Of a DNA stretch of 64,000 nt, positions 11,154 through 20,418 are shown in pieces (position 1 is the first letter of the stretch; every line of letters starts with the position of its first letter). This DNA is from Macrosoma leucophasiata (lineage: Eukaryota > Arthropoda > Insecta > Lepidoptera > Hedylidae), in contig JAWQUS010000025.1 of NCBI GenBank assembly GCA_036365455.1, positions 25,828,001 to 25,892,000 of the forward strand. The letters are read 5' to 3'. The translations under genes and the position numbers were made by a program. The notes under the pieces are model-generated. The model was not told where the DNA came from and searched no databases. It saw only the letters and a list, made by a program, of their open reading frames with translations.

Positions 11154-11734
11154 ATTCAACAAGGCAACTGGTAGAATAATCACATAATTTATTTCAGAAC
11201 CGATTTAGAGTGCTCAAGATAAGCATTAACGTAATATGGAATGAGATAATATAATATATATTATTTTGTGAGCGATTCTGGAAATATCAAGACGTCATTA
11301 TGTGAGTCTATTACTTATTGAAAGAAATATTTTATGTCGTTCATAAGCAAGGGCTATTTATAGGTGCCGCGGCCGTTTGTACTTAAGGCTTGCGGGAGTC
11401 TAACACATTTTTGGGCCTTTCGAGAATATTGGCGGCATTCATTCTGCAGTAACTGTGTCTGACTGTATCAATCACGGCAGTAAAGGGGTATTCTTCAACG
11501 AATGAACGGCTTTTAAGATTACGATCATGTTATATTTCAGTGCTAGAATATTGTGACAATGCTACAGACATACAATTTTTTGAGCAGGAATTGTGTGGCA
11601 GAAGTTACTTAGGTACTTTTCACACCCCTGCACGTGGCCTCTGGCTGGTGCTAAATGAGCGACAACAATACTGGCGAAATAGGCATTACTGTAAGAATAG
11701 CAAAAAAATCTGAATGTAGACTTTTGCTTATCCT
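11154..11734. repeat. mostly unassigned; 11366-11485 matches 52.3 kb
   Basis: A segment with GGCTTGCGGGAGTC, CCTTTCGAGAATATT and GTCTGACTGTATCAAT resembles 52.31-52.42 kb (GGCTTGCGCGGGAC, CCTTTCGAGAATTTT, CTGACTGCTTCAAT). It is an old dispersed repeat of unknown class. The rest has nothing I can name. Confidence 0.45.
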
Positions 11735-11905
11735 TACTTAATATTATAAATGCGAAAATAACTCTGTCTGTTACCTTTTCATGTCCAAACAACTGAACCG
11801 ACTTTAATGAAATTTGGTACAGAGATAGAGTTGACTGAGAAAGAACATAGGCTACTTTCTAAACGACATCCACGCGGGCGAAGCCGCGGTCAACAGTTAG
11901 TAAGT
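11735..11905 (+). mobile_element. F-type element
   Basis: The order is AATATTATAAATGCGAAAAT, AACTGAACCGACTTTAATGA, and at the right GCGGGCGAAGCCGCGGTC followed by AGTTAGTA. It matches the common lepidopteran element ending in a degenerate CTAGTA. It is non-coding. Confidence 0.55.
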
Positions 11906-11969
11906 TATAATTTATCTATTCTCCTATTCTACAGACTACCATACGATTAAACAAATGGAATCGAGCAGA

Positions 11970-12079
11970 GTTCTGCTACCACGGAAGCTGAAAAGCGACC
12001 GAAAAACTTAAGGTTCATTTAAAAACGAATTAACGCAAGATAAATTCGTTAAAAATATGACAATTTTTGTCATATTTTG
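11970..12079 (+). mobile_element. Penelope-like tail fragment with hairpins
   Basis: CCACGGAAGCTGAAAAGCGACCG is nearly the same as the segment after the Penelope-like gene at 55.05 kb and the core of the inverted repeat at 57.4-57.6 kb, which supports a Penelope-like terminal region (shown here only in part: CCACGGAAGCTGAAAAGC). Two hairpins follow: AACGAATT paired with AATTCGTT, and a 12-bp perfect arm pair at 12052-12063 and 12067-12078. Confidence 0.55.
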
Positions 12080-12349
12080 TTTATTACAATGAGAATACTT
12101 CACAAAAATCTAAGAATATATTATCCATCTACCCCTTTGCGGAAATATGAGCGGGAAGCGTAATTCTGCTCTTATATTTGATGCGGAAGACAAAGTAATT
12201 TGAACACGCATTTCTCTCACATCACACAATATGAAAATAACATTTTCATTCGCACGTTTCTAACTCAATTATCATCTATCAAGACAAAGGACTGGGAAGC
12301 TGACAGCCGAGATATTAAGATCGAAATATGTTTAAATAGACGTAAATAT
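12080..12349. other. no recognisable gene
   Basis: No motif recognised. The frame at 12200-12463 spans a duplicated non-coding block and is not supported. Confidence 0.4.
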
Positions 12350-12785
12350 GATTTGGATTTGTTTATCTTATTCAAATGTTTGGTGTCATTTGTTTTACTT
12401 GTAATTTGTGTCCAAGTTGTTGATGATCAGCAGTTTTTGGAAGCTGTTACACACTTTGGCTGAGCGATGTCCACAGTTAGACAAATGCCTTCTTTAAGGT
12501 ATCCACATCAGTGTTGTGTGCTACTAATGCTGGCACTACACGTCGACAGATGCATCTGCAGACTTCATCTGACGTTAAATACCTACCACAGATGCTCAAA
12601 TAAGATTTGTTTATTTTATTGAAATGTTTCTTGTGATTTGTTTTTCTTGTTGTAATTTATGTCTGAGATGTTAGTGATCAGCAATTTTTGGGAGTTTCTA
12701 CACACTTAAGCTGAAAGACGTCTACAGATGGACCAAAGCTTTCCCAGAGCCAACCACAACAGTGTAGTGCGTCACGAGGGGAGCT
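12350..12785. repeat. local duplication, about 250 bp apart
   Basis: Blocks at about 12350-12535 and 12600-12785 share GTTTATTTTATT-like AT-rich starts, GATCAGCA, a TTACACACTTT-like block and a GACGTCTACAG-like block. The right copy runs into an H element, so the unit may itself be part of H with its flank. Confidence 0.55.
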
Positions 12786-12868
12786 TATGCCATAATCTGC
12801 ACGCTTGGCAGGTAAATTTGGTGATCGTAGTAGCGGTAGTTTAATCGCAGGACGCTGCTGACCATTTT
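12690..12868 (-). mobile_element. family H element, 3' part, split by B
   Basis: The minus strand reads the H tail GGAAAGCTTTGGTCC and the body GGCATAA then CCCCTCGTGAC. The H sequence stops at GACCATTTTGT, a complete B element follows, and H resumes at 13149. H is non-coding, with a tail resembling the RTE-type LINE2. Confidence 0.7.
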
Positions 12869-13148
12869 GTACTGGTGGTAGAGCTCCAGTGACGGAGCTC
12901 GCGGGCGTAGGCACCTCCGCATTACTTAATATACTTGCCGCTAAATGGTAGTGTTCAGCACTATCGTGTTCCGGTCAGGTGGTAATGTACGGCCCTGTAA
13001 TTTCTGGCACAGAGACATAACACCTTAGGCCTCAGAAGTGGTAACGCATCTACATTTTGACCTTGGTCTTTTTGTGGGTGACTATAGGCTGCAGTCATCA
13101 CTTAACATCAATGTGAACTGCGTGCTTGTTTGCCACTTGCATAACATA
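12869..13148 (+). mobile_element. family B, complete copy inserted into H
   Basis: It begins ACTGGTGGTAGAGCTCCAG, contains CGGTCAGGTGGTAATGTACG, and ends GCGTGCTTGTTTGCC plus an A-rich tail. Its position in the middle of an H element defines both B ends. Flanks ATTTTG (left) and ATCTTG (right) may be a short duplicated target. The element has no frame of its own. Confidence 0.85.
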
Positions 13149-13335
13149 AAAAAATAAAATCTTGCGTTATTTCCCTTACTATCGCCCCATTGGAATGGTT
13201 TGACCGCCATTGTTCGCTTGACTGACTGCACTATGCAGTTAGAAGAGCTGTTCACTGTCCGCTAGAAAATAAATCTTCCGCTAATGAGGGGGTCATAACG
13301 ACCCGACGCCAGCAAAATACAAAGCGTAACAATTA
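13149..13335 (-). mobile_element. family H element, 5' part
   Basis: Continuation of the H copy after the B insertion: TCTTGCGTTATTTCCC, CCCCATTGGAATGGTTTGACC, then a stretch ending GACCCGACGCCAGC. Confidence 0.65.
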
Positions 13336-13635
13336 TTATTTATACTTTTATATATATTATATAATATATTTATGTTATATGTATTATATTTCAGTTATAT
13401 ATTACTGGATTATTTATAAATTTAATTAACCTTACTTCGTAATGCACCTTCGACAGTTTTATTTAGCCCTAAGGTTGGCTGGTAGAGAATACCACTAGGT
13501 ATTAAGTCCGCCTTATGTACATATTTTATGTGCTAAAAGTTTAAATAAATAAATAAAATTATGGCATATCCCCCTTATGGGGAAGCTTTGGTCCAGCGAT
13601 GGACATCTTTCACCTGATGTGATAATGATATTATT
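13336..13635 (+). mobile_element. non-LTR 3' UTR fragment followed by an H tail
   Basis: About 13450-13560 reads CCTAAGGTTGGCTGGTAGAG, GTATTAAGTCCGCC and an AAATAAATAAATAAA tail, which I recognise as a common lepidopteran LINE 3' end. It is followed at once by the H tail GGGGAAGCTTTGGTCC. No coding part is left. The start of the span is AT-rich filler. Confidence 0.5.
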
Positions 13636-13845
13636 TCTGTGGGAAAATGAGATAGTGGTTTTTACTATTTTTCTTACAATTTATCCATATTTCCTCGCTT
13701 TTGGACCTTCCTTGCACTTCTACGAATATTTTCACTATAAAATTGAGCAAATCAGTCCAGCCGTTCTCGGGTTTTAGAGCAACCACAGAATGTGATAAAA
13801 TTCTAAAAAAGATATTAAGAAAAGGTATTAAGACAATATGTAGTC

Positions 13846-14059
13846 GGCCCGGTTAGTCCAGCGGTATGTGACTACCGCTTGATACGAAGGGTCGCGAATT
13901 CGATCTCCGCACCGTGATAAATGATTGTATGGCCTACAGATATGAAATTTGTTTTGGGTCTGGGTGTTTTGGTATGTGTTCTGTGTGTACATCGGCACCC
14001 ATGACACGGATGTATACCTAGTGTAGGGCTGTGAGTGAAAGCGTATTTAAATAAAAATA
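13846..14059 (+). mobile_element. tRNA-derived SINE family D, full length
   Basis: The head reads GGTTAGTCCAGCGGT (A box) and AATTCGATCTCC (B box). The body has TTTTGGGTCTGGGTGTTTTG, and the end TGAGTGAAAGCG is followed by an A/T-rich tail. Expected to be polymerase III transcribed and LINE-mobilised. The opposed 96-codon frame over it is incidental. Confidence 0.85.
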
Positions 14060-14610
14060 CATTATTCGATTTGCAAAAAATATTATCGCATAGTTGATCC
14101 CTGATTGATGGTGGAGACCTAATGGAGACTAATAAATTAACAAAATAGTCATCCATCATCACATAACAGAGACAAGGCTGTCAAAGCGTCTGTCAATATA
14201 GGAAACGTCTGTATAATATCCATGTGTACGGTTCAACTGACATCGTATTACGAGATTATGTCTTCTGTGACGTAGGCACTACTACTGGTGAGCAATGATT
14301 CACTATCTTTTTGCTATCGAGAACCCAATCATTTTGCTGTCGTTATTGTCAACGTTTCAAAACTCTTCATTACAAAATCAACGTTTCAGAACAAGTTTGT
14401 TTCACATCTCAACTTTCCTCAACTTCATCACTACATAATTCATTCACTTGGCAATCAGATTATTACAAAACTATTCATTTCATAAATCATTACATCATAA
14501 ATAATTTAGTTGAAAAAAAAACCTTAAGTTGTACGACATAGGTTAGGTCGAAGAGAGCGAGCGGAGCTCGCCCGCCGCACCGTTCGGTGTTGGTTTTTTT
14601 TTTTTGTTGT
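14060..14610. other. no recognisable gene
   Basis: Two overlapping frames (14288-14541) have no recognisable domain. A GC-rich patch at 14550-14590 is followed by a T run. Confidence 0.4.
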
Positions 14611-14611
14611 C

Positions 14612-14840
14612 AGTATTAATTATTATTTTATTTTAAAGAAAAATTTGACTTCAGGCGAGACTCGAACAAATCGGGCAGGACTTCAGTAGCTCAATTGGAA
14701 GAGCGGCTGGACTAGATTCCCAGTAGGCCGCGAGTTCGAGTCTCGCCTGAAGTCAAATTTTTCTTTCCATTTTTCTTTAAAATAAAATATATTTCACAAG
14801 CATGGGTTACTGCAAAATAATATAAAAACAATTAATTACT
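14612..14840. mobile_element. E element, inverted with deleted centre
   Basis: The left 60 bp is an E unit in minus orientation, cut off after its GACTCGAAC. It joins directly to a plus unit starting AAATCGGGCAGGACTTCAG. Ends match the other E composites: TTTATTTTAAAGAAAAA on the left and an AAAATAATATAAAAAC type on the right. ATTAATTA occurs on both flanks and may be the target duplication. Confidence 0.75.
14679..14754 (+). pseudogene. tRNA-like sequence in E
   Basis: It is 76 nt long with a perfect 7-bp acceptor stem (GACTTCA with TGAAGTC), a D arm with GCTC paired to GAGC, an exact A box TAGCTCAATTGG, and a T arm GCGAG with CTCGC. It fails as a functional tRNA because the anticodon stem is imperfect and one extra base sits between the T stem and acceptor stem. 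Confidence 0.8.
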
Positions 14841-15008
14841 ATTTTTTAAATTTACGTAATCAAATGTTTGCGACATAATTAGTGTACGAATTGTTGAGTT
14901 ACGAAATTATACATTTGCGGAATTATATATTTGTGGAATAAATAGTGTGCAAAATGTTGGTTTTGAAATGAATATTTGCGTAACGTTTCGCGGTGAAACA
15001 TTAGTTAA

Positions 15009-15197
15009 CACTCACAGCCCCACAGTAGGTATAAACCTGTGTCGTGGGTGCCGTTGTACACACACAACACATACACAAACACGTAGACCCGAAACAAATA
15101 TCTGTAGGCCATACAAATAATTGTCCTGGTGCGGGGATCGAACACGCGACCCTTCGAATCAAACGGTCATCTCACACCTCTGGTGAAACCGGGTCGT
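15009..15197 (-). mobile_element. SINE family D copy
   Basis: Minus-oriented copy: the CTCACAGCCCCACAGTAGG tail side is at the left. At the right lie the B box (CGGGGATCGAACACGCGACC on plus) and the A box beside GAAACCGGGTCG. Confidence 0.85.
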
Positions 15198-15265
15198 CAA
15201 TTGTCGAAATTGTATCTACTCATAGCATGATATTTATTGAAATATAAGAATAGGTATTATAGAAA

Positions 15266-15303
15266 TATAAATACAGAAATATAATTATATTTCTGTATTT
15301 ATA
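15266..15303. repeat. 38-bp perfect palindrome
   Basis: Arms TATAAATACAGAAATATA and its exact reverse complement are separated only by AT. It lies just beyond a D copy in AT-rich DNA. Confidence 0.9.
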
Positions 15304-15536
15304 ATACGGGGCGTAACGAAATTGATCGCTCAAAACTTTTAATTAAAAACAAACTAGAAAACTATTTTCCTTTGTGAATCAACTTTGTATAAATTTTAGC
15401 TATTATTTTTCATTAGCATATCACTCTTAAATCAATTCATTAAAACTTCATAATGCAGTTTGTTGATAAAGTACTCTTATGAGAGATTTTAAGTAGATAT
15501 ATCAATACATATAAACAAAATTGGACTGTCTGTTTG

Positions 15537-15645
15537 TATAACAGATATTTGTTTCGTATCTGGGTGTTTGTGTATGTTTTGTATGTGTACAACGGGACCC
15601 ACGACACAGTTTTATACCTACTGTGGAGCTTTGAGTGTAAGCGTG
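15537..15645 (+). mobile_element. SINE family D, 3' fragment
   Basis: It starts mid-body (TTTGTTTCGTATCTGGGTG) and runs to the GAGTGTAAGCG end with an A-rich tail. The tRNA-like head is absent. Confidence 0.75.
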
Positions 15646-15649
15646 TATA

Positions 15650-15892
15650 AAAAAAAAGTATTTTTTTATGTTATGAAGGTGGCAAATAAGCGTGCAGTTG
15701 ACATTGATTTTAGTGATATCTGCAGCCTATGTCTATAGGTGGGTGTCTACCCACACTAGGACCAGATTTCAAAATGCAGATGCGTAGCCACCCTTGAGTC
15801 CTTTGTTGATATGTCTCTGAGATAAGTTGTTACAGAGCCGTACATTACCATCTAACCGGACCACGATAATGCTGAACACTACCGCGGCTTGA
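15650..15892 (-). mobile_element. family B copy
   Basis: The tail TATGAAGGTGGCAAATAAGC is at the left and the GATAATGCTGAACACTACC centre at the right. The head is lost where a plus-oriented A element begins. Confidence 0.75.
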
Positions 15893-15893
15893 T

Positions 15894-16149
15894 AACTGCC
15901 TCAGTAGCCTGGTGGTAGCAGGCCACAACTACTACGCTGAGGTCCTGGATTTGGTGAATATCTTTATATCTGGTTGTATTGGGAATTTCCATTTTCTGAA
16001 AGTTTTCCAGTATCTCGGCGTTGGGTAATGTGCCCGAAAATATCAATAGGCCACCTGTTACATTGACCAAAACGTAACCGGCGAATCGTGGCTGTTTGCA
16101 TGTATGCATTGACAAAACCTTCGAGGATTACAGGCGTGAAGTTACGTTT
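15894..16149 (+). mobile_element. SINE family A copy with damaged B box
   Basis: The head TGCCTCAGTAGCCTGGTGG is present, but after GGTCCTGGAT the B-box segment and the following 40 or so bases are missing. The 3' end CTTCGAGGATTACAGGCG is intact. Without a B box it should be transcriptionally dead. Confidence 0.8.
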
Positions 16150-16508
16150 TAAGATATTTGTAAGTTTCGTCAATAACATTTCATAAAAGCCACATCTCAA
16201 CTCATAACCCAATAAAATATCTGAAGACCGAACTCACAGATTCTATTAGAAACAATTAGAACATTAGTAGGGGTGTACCAAATGTGCCGTAAACAGGCGC
16301 GTCCCGGTGGCTAGCGCAGCAATAATCGATAAACCAATCGGGTGTGCACAGACATAAAAATAGACTCGATGCACTGGATGCTCGAGTAGGGTTAGGTTAT
16401 TAGGCCGTAAACATAGTGATGGGATGTAGGCTATTTATGATTTATAGGATATACTGATTTAGACTGGCGAAAGATAGTCATTTAACTTATTTTGTTAAGA
16501 TGTTCAAT
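16150..16508. other. no recognisable gene
   Basis: No recognised family or domain. Confidence 0.4.
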
Positions 16509-16510
16509 TA

Positions 16511-16736
16511 ACTGCCTCGGTAGCCTAGTGGTAGCAGGCCACTACTACTACACTGAGGTCCTGGGTTCGATTCCCGGGTACCTCAAAGTTTGATTATGTG
16601 CCCGAAGATGTCAACCGGCTCGCCACCTGTTACATGGGCCAAAACGTAACCGGCGAATCGTGGATGTATGCTTTAATGCATGAATTCATCTCAGCCTATC
16701 CGTTCGGGGATTAAAGGCGTGAAGTAACGTTACGTA
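16511..16736 (+). mobile_element. SINE family A with internal deletion
   Basis: The head is well preserved with A box TAGCCTAGTGG and B box GGTTCGATTCC. After CCCGGGTA it jumps straight to CCTCAAAGTTTG, losing roughly 110 bp that other copies have. The lost segment is flanked by GTA in intact copies, so a short-homology deletion is likely. Confidence 0.85.
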
Positions 16737-16776
16737 AAGTACATTTGCTTTCGATTCAGCTTCTACTTAACCGAGA

Positions 16777-17310
16777 AATCTATTCTGTCATCATCATCAT
16801 TTCAGCCAAAGTACGTCCACTGCTGAACAAAGGCCTCCCCCAAAGAATGACATAACGAACGGTCCTGGGCCGCCCTCATCCAGCGATTGCCCGCGACCTT
16901 CACCAGGTCGTCGGTCCATCTTGTGGGAGGCCTGCCTACGCTTCGCTTTCCGGTACGCGGTCGCCACTCGAGAACTGCTCTGCCCCAACGGCCGTCAGTT
17001 CCTCGAGCTATGTGCCCTGCCCACTGCCACTTGAGTCTCGCTATTCGGTGAGCTATGTCGGTAACTTTGGTTCTCATGCGGATCTCCTCATTTCTGATTC
17101 GGTCTCGCAGAGAAACTCCAAGCATAGCTCTCTCCATTGCTCTCTGAGTGACCTTGAGCCTTCTTATGAGGCCCATAGTGAGCGACCACGTTTCTGTCCC
17201 ATAAGTCATCACTGGCATCACACACTGATCAAAGACCTTTTTCTTGAGACACTGCGGTCAGTCGGACGAGAAGATGAACCGTAGCTTCCCGAACGCCGAA
17301 TCTATTCTGT
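16777..17310 (-). mobile_element. LINE2 (RTE-type), 5'-truncated copy with TSD
   Basis: A perfect 12-bp duplication, AATCTATTCTGT, lies at 16777-16788 and 17299-17310. The insert is 510 bp in minus orientation and ends in an ATG-repeat tail (CATCATCATCAT on plus). It contains only the C-terminal part of the RTE-type protein. Confidence 0.9.
16802..17298 (-). pseudogene. LINE2 reverse transcriptase C-terminal region (fragment)
   Basis: The frame from 17221 to 16802 is uninterrupted (139 codons): VMTYGTETWSL, RIRNEEIRMRTKV, LKWQWAGHIAR, GRPPTRWTDDLVKVAG and the terminus FVQQWTYFG. It aligns throughout with the C-terminus of the 48.7-51.4 kb element. Upstream, an in-frame TGA replaces what should be a Leu codon before PQCLKKKVFDQCV. 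This C-terminal segment follows the polymerase core in RTE-type proteins. No catalytic motif is included. Confidence 0.88.
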
Positions 17311-17659
17311 AGTTCAGATAATTTCAATGTCATTTGAAACTATAAAAGTAATACATAAGTCTTACCTTACGTCTACACTTATTATAAATCAAAGTCCATG
17401 TCTGCCTGTCTGCGATCTTGGTATATATTTTCAAACTGTTGAGCATGGATTTCATGCGGTTTTCACCGCAGTTTAATAATAATAATTAATAACTCAGTTA
17501 TTGCAAAAATTGCGCACGCGAAAATAAATTTAATTCAATTGCGTAGCTCGCACCGACGATGGCACACTCCTGTTGTTTTTTCTAATTAACTTTAAGGCAC
17601 AGACCAATCAGCCTTCCTTCTTTTTAAGGCACTGGCTCAAATATTTCTTGTATGGCAGA
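17311..17659. other. no recognisable gene
   Basis: A CTGCCTGTCTGCG patch hints at a worn F element near 17.40 kb, but the match is too short to call. Confidence 0.35.
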
Positions 17660-18456
17660 AAGATTAACCCACAGTCAAATTTCAAAATGAACTCTATCCA
17701 CCAGTTATTTACCAATTATACACTAGCGTCCGATAATTGCTTTAAATCATAACCTTCCGCCTAACCACTGTATTAAGTGTCCAAAGCTTAGTATATAGCG
17801 CTAATTATGGTGCTAATTCCTAACTAATTACCATCAAAGAGACGTTTGTAATGGCAGTGAAATTGCCCGAACGCCGAGGTTATGTTAGTTTAATGACCGA
17901 ATATGATATGTTGAGTTGTCACAGAAGGCTATTAAGGTATCGTTACCACTTGATGATGTTTAGTATATCTGAGGTTAACCCTTCAACGTAAAGCCGCCAG
18001 CGACTAGACACAATTGAAAATCAATTGTCATATTTTTCTCGTGACTTGAGATGAAGGCTTGAAGAAAATATGTGGAATTTTTTTTGATACACCTTCCGTG
18101 TCGGAGCTCGAGGTTTGAAGCAACACCGCATTGCCTAATCTACCAGACTTTAAACGGTAGTGATGAACAATATTGTGTTTCAGTTAGATAACCCACAGTC
18201 ACATTTCAAAATGAACAGTTGATGACCAATTATAGACTAGTTAATATCCGATAATAGCTGTAAATTATAACCTTCCGCCTAACCACTGTATTAAATGTCC
18301 AAAGCTCAGTATATAGCACTAATTATGATACTAATTCCCAACTAATTACCATCAAAGAGACGTTAGTATGACAGTGGAATTGCCCGAACTCCGAGTTTAT
18401 GTTATTTTAATGAGTGAAATTGTCTCAGAAGGCTATTAAGATATCGTTTTACTTCA
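17660..18456. repeat. local segmental duplication, offset about 525 bp
   Basis: Copy 1 (about 17660-17950) and copy 2 (about 18184-18456) share long blocks such as AACCTTCCGCCTAACCACTG and ACTAATTACCATCAAAGAGA, ending GAAGGCTATTAAG. Neither shows transposon ends. The sequence looks like ordinary non-coding DNA duplicated in place. Confidence 0.8.
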
Positions 18457-18466
18457 TATTGACTAG

Positions 18467-18838
18467 AACAGCGCGTATGGCTCTGCGGCTGGTGTAGATC
18501 GTAAGCGATCTACTCGGTTAAACATTACAAGCGCGGTCGGGTGTGTGCCGGGTGACCGCCAGTGGCAAATAAAAATGCGCGTTTCCGTGCTTCGGAGGGC
18601 ACGTTAAGCCGTCGGTCCCGGTTGCTATCGATAGATAGCAGTCGTCAAACCTTGTCGGAGGCCTTATGGGCAGTTTGAAAACATCCGACTGCGGGTTGGC
18701 CACTCACCCGTATCTCCACCAATCCGCATTGGAGCAGTGTGGTGGAGTAAGTTCCAGGCCTCCACCTAAAAAGGGGAGAGACTCGTGCCCAGCATTGGGA
18801 CGTATAATGAGTTGCCATTATTATATTATTATTATTAT
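18467..18838 (+). mobile_element. 5S-rRNA-derived SINE (family C)
   Basis: Complete copy: head GCGGCTGGTGTAGATCG, the 5S-like CGGTTAAAC and GGGTGACCGCC blocks, TATCGATAGATAGC, and an ATTATTATTAT tail. One substitution (GTTAAGC to GTTAAAC) falls in the 5S A-box equivalent. Confidence 0.88.
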
Positions 18839-18969
18839 ACATAATATTAAAATGTTTTGTGTAATCTGAGGTGAAGAAAGGTATTTGAATAATTTAGAAG
18901 ATATAAAAAGTACAATCGAACAATGATGTTCAAATCATTTCAATAGGCAGTGTTAAATATAAGAACGCG

Positions 18970-19115
18970 AGGTGGATAGCAGCATCCTACGATAAAACTA
19001 CTGCGATCGCCATTCCTTATGCCAAGCGTGGTGAATATGATTCAATGATACAATGATGCCTTATCTTTGGGGAGGGCGTTTGTCCATCAGTGAACGTCTT
19101 CACGTGAAATCTAGA
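18970..19115 (+). mobile_element. family H, 3' part
   Basis: CTACTGCGATCGCCATTCC, GCCAAGCGTGGTGAATATG and GTTTGTCCATCAGTGAACG follow the H order. The ATG tail is worn. Confidence 0.6.
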
Positions 19116-19139
19116 TAGATATAATTAAAGCCATACATA

Positions 19140-20120
19140 ATTATCTCGAAGAAATAACAAAAACCTCCTGCGCCTGGAAAGCAATAAACAGAAAATCCAT
19201 TTATGTTAACACAATGTAACAAACGGCGATGTTTTCTTATCGCCATGTGCCGCCATAAAAGTTGATTGCCGACCTTGCTGCCTTAATGACTTATCGATCG
19301 CTATAAAGTGGAAACTCTATATCCTTATTATCTAGTTTTTATACTTCAAACAATCTTGAGGACAGGGATTTCGAAAAATGACATAATAATGGCAACCCTT
19401 CAAACGTCCCACTGCTGGGCATGAGTCTCTCCCCTTTTTGGAGGGAGGCCTGGAGTATACTCCATCACGGTGCTCCAATGCGGGTTGGTGGAGTTAGTGG
19501 CCAACCTGTTGTCGGTGTTCTTAAATCGGCCATAAGGCCTCCTTCAAGGTTTAACAACTGCTATCTATCGATAGCAACCGGGAGCGACAGCTTAACGTGC
19601 CATCCGAAGCACGGAAACTCGCATTTTAATTTTGTCACTAGCGGTCTCCCATCACACACCCGACCACGCCCGTATCGCACATCCAAGTAGATCGCTTGCG
19701 ATATACAACAAGAGGGGGGGCCATAAGCGCTTTAAAAAAAATATTATTTTTTGGAAAAATTGTGTAAGGTAGCAAACGAGCATGCAGCTCACATAAAACT
19801 GTGACCAGGTGTATCTCCATTTTTACAAATTAATAATCTTATGATCTGATATGAATATCATGGTACATGCGAAGACACTTATATATTCATTCTGTGATAG
19901 GATGAGCTTGAATAAATAACAAAACCTCCCGCGTCTCGAAAGCAATAAACAGAAAATCTATTTATGTAAACACCATGTCCCAACATAAGGCGATGTTTTC
20001 CTATCGCCATGTGCCGCCATAAAAGTTGATTGCCGACCTTGCTGCCTTAATGATTTATCGATCGCAATAAACTAGGAAACTCTATCTCATTATCCAATTT
20101 TGGCACTTGAATAATTTTGT
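19140..20120. repeat. second local duplication, offset about 765 bp, split by a C SINE
   Basis: Copy 1 (about 19148-19345) and copy 2 (about 19912-20112) share ATCGCCATGTGCCGCCATAA and GACCTTGCTGCCTTAATGA almost without change. The C element at 19384-19733 lies between them. No coding frame runs through either copy. High identity relative to the surroundings could reflect a recent duplication or constraint. Confidence 0.8.
19384..19735 (-). mobile_element. 5S-rRNA-derived SINE (family C)
   Basis: Complete minus-oriented copy from the AATAATGGCAACCC tail to the 5S head. The far 5' end reads GGCCATAAGCGC rather than GGCCATGCGCGC on plus. Confidence 0.85.
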
Positions 20121-20261
20121 GAGAGATTCAACATTCAATGTAAAAATTCATTTAATCACTAGGACATAACACAATTTTATTTTGATAGGTCGAAATACAA
20201 AAATAAAGTGAATAACAAGTAGTACATTGATTGAAATGTCAAAGTAAACCTTTATAATTAA

Positions 20262-20418
20262 ACTGGCGGCCCGCCCCGGCTTCGCGCGTTATGTTACCTA
20301 CCCTTTCCTATTAATTTCAGCCTGATGTTATATTTTCAAATCGGACCAGTAGTTCCTGAGATTAGCGCGTTCAAGCAAACAAACAAACTCTTCAGCTTTA
20401 TCATATTAGTATAGATTA
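20262..20418 (-). mobile_element. F-type element
   Basis: GGCGGCCCGCCCCGGCTTCG at the left is the CTAG-end side of a Lep1-like element. CAAATCGGACCAGTAGTTCC and a TATTAGTATAGATT end follow. Confidence 0.6.

Noticed and set aside
16802..16988. Alternative minus-strand frame in the LINE2 fragment
   Set aside because: It overlaps the homologous 139-codon frame in another phase and has no similarity to the RTE C-terminus.
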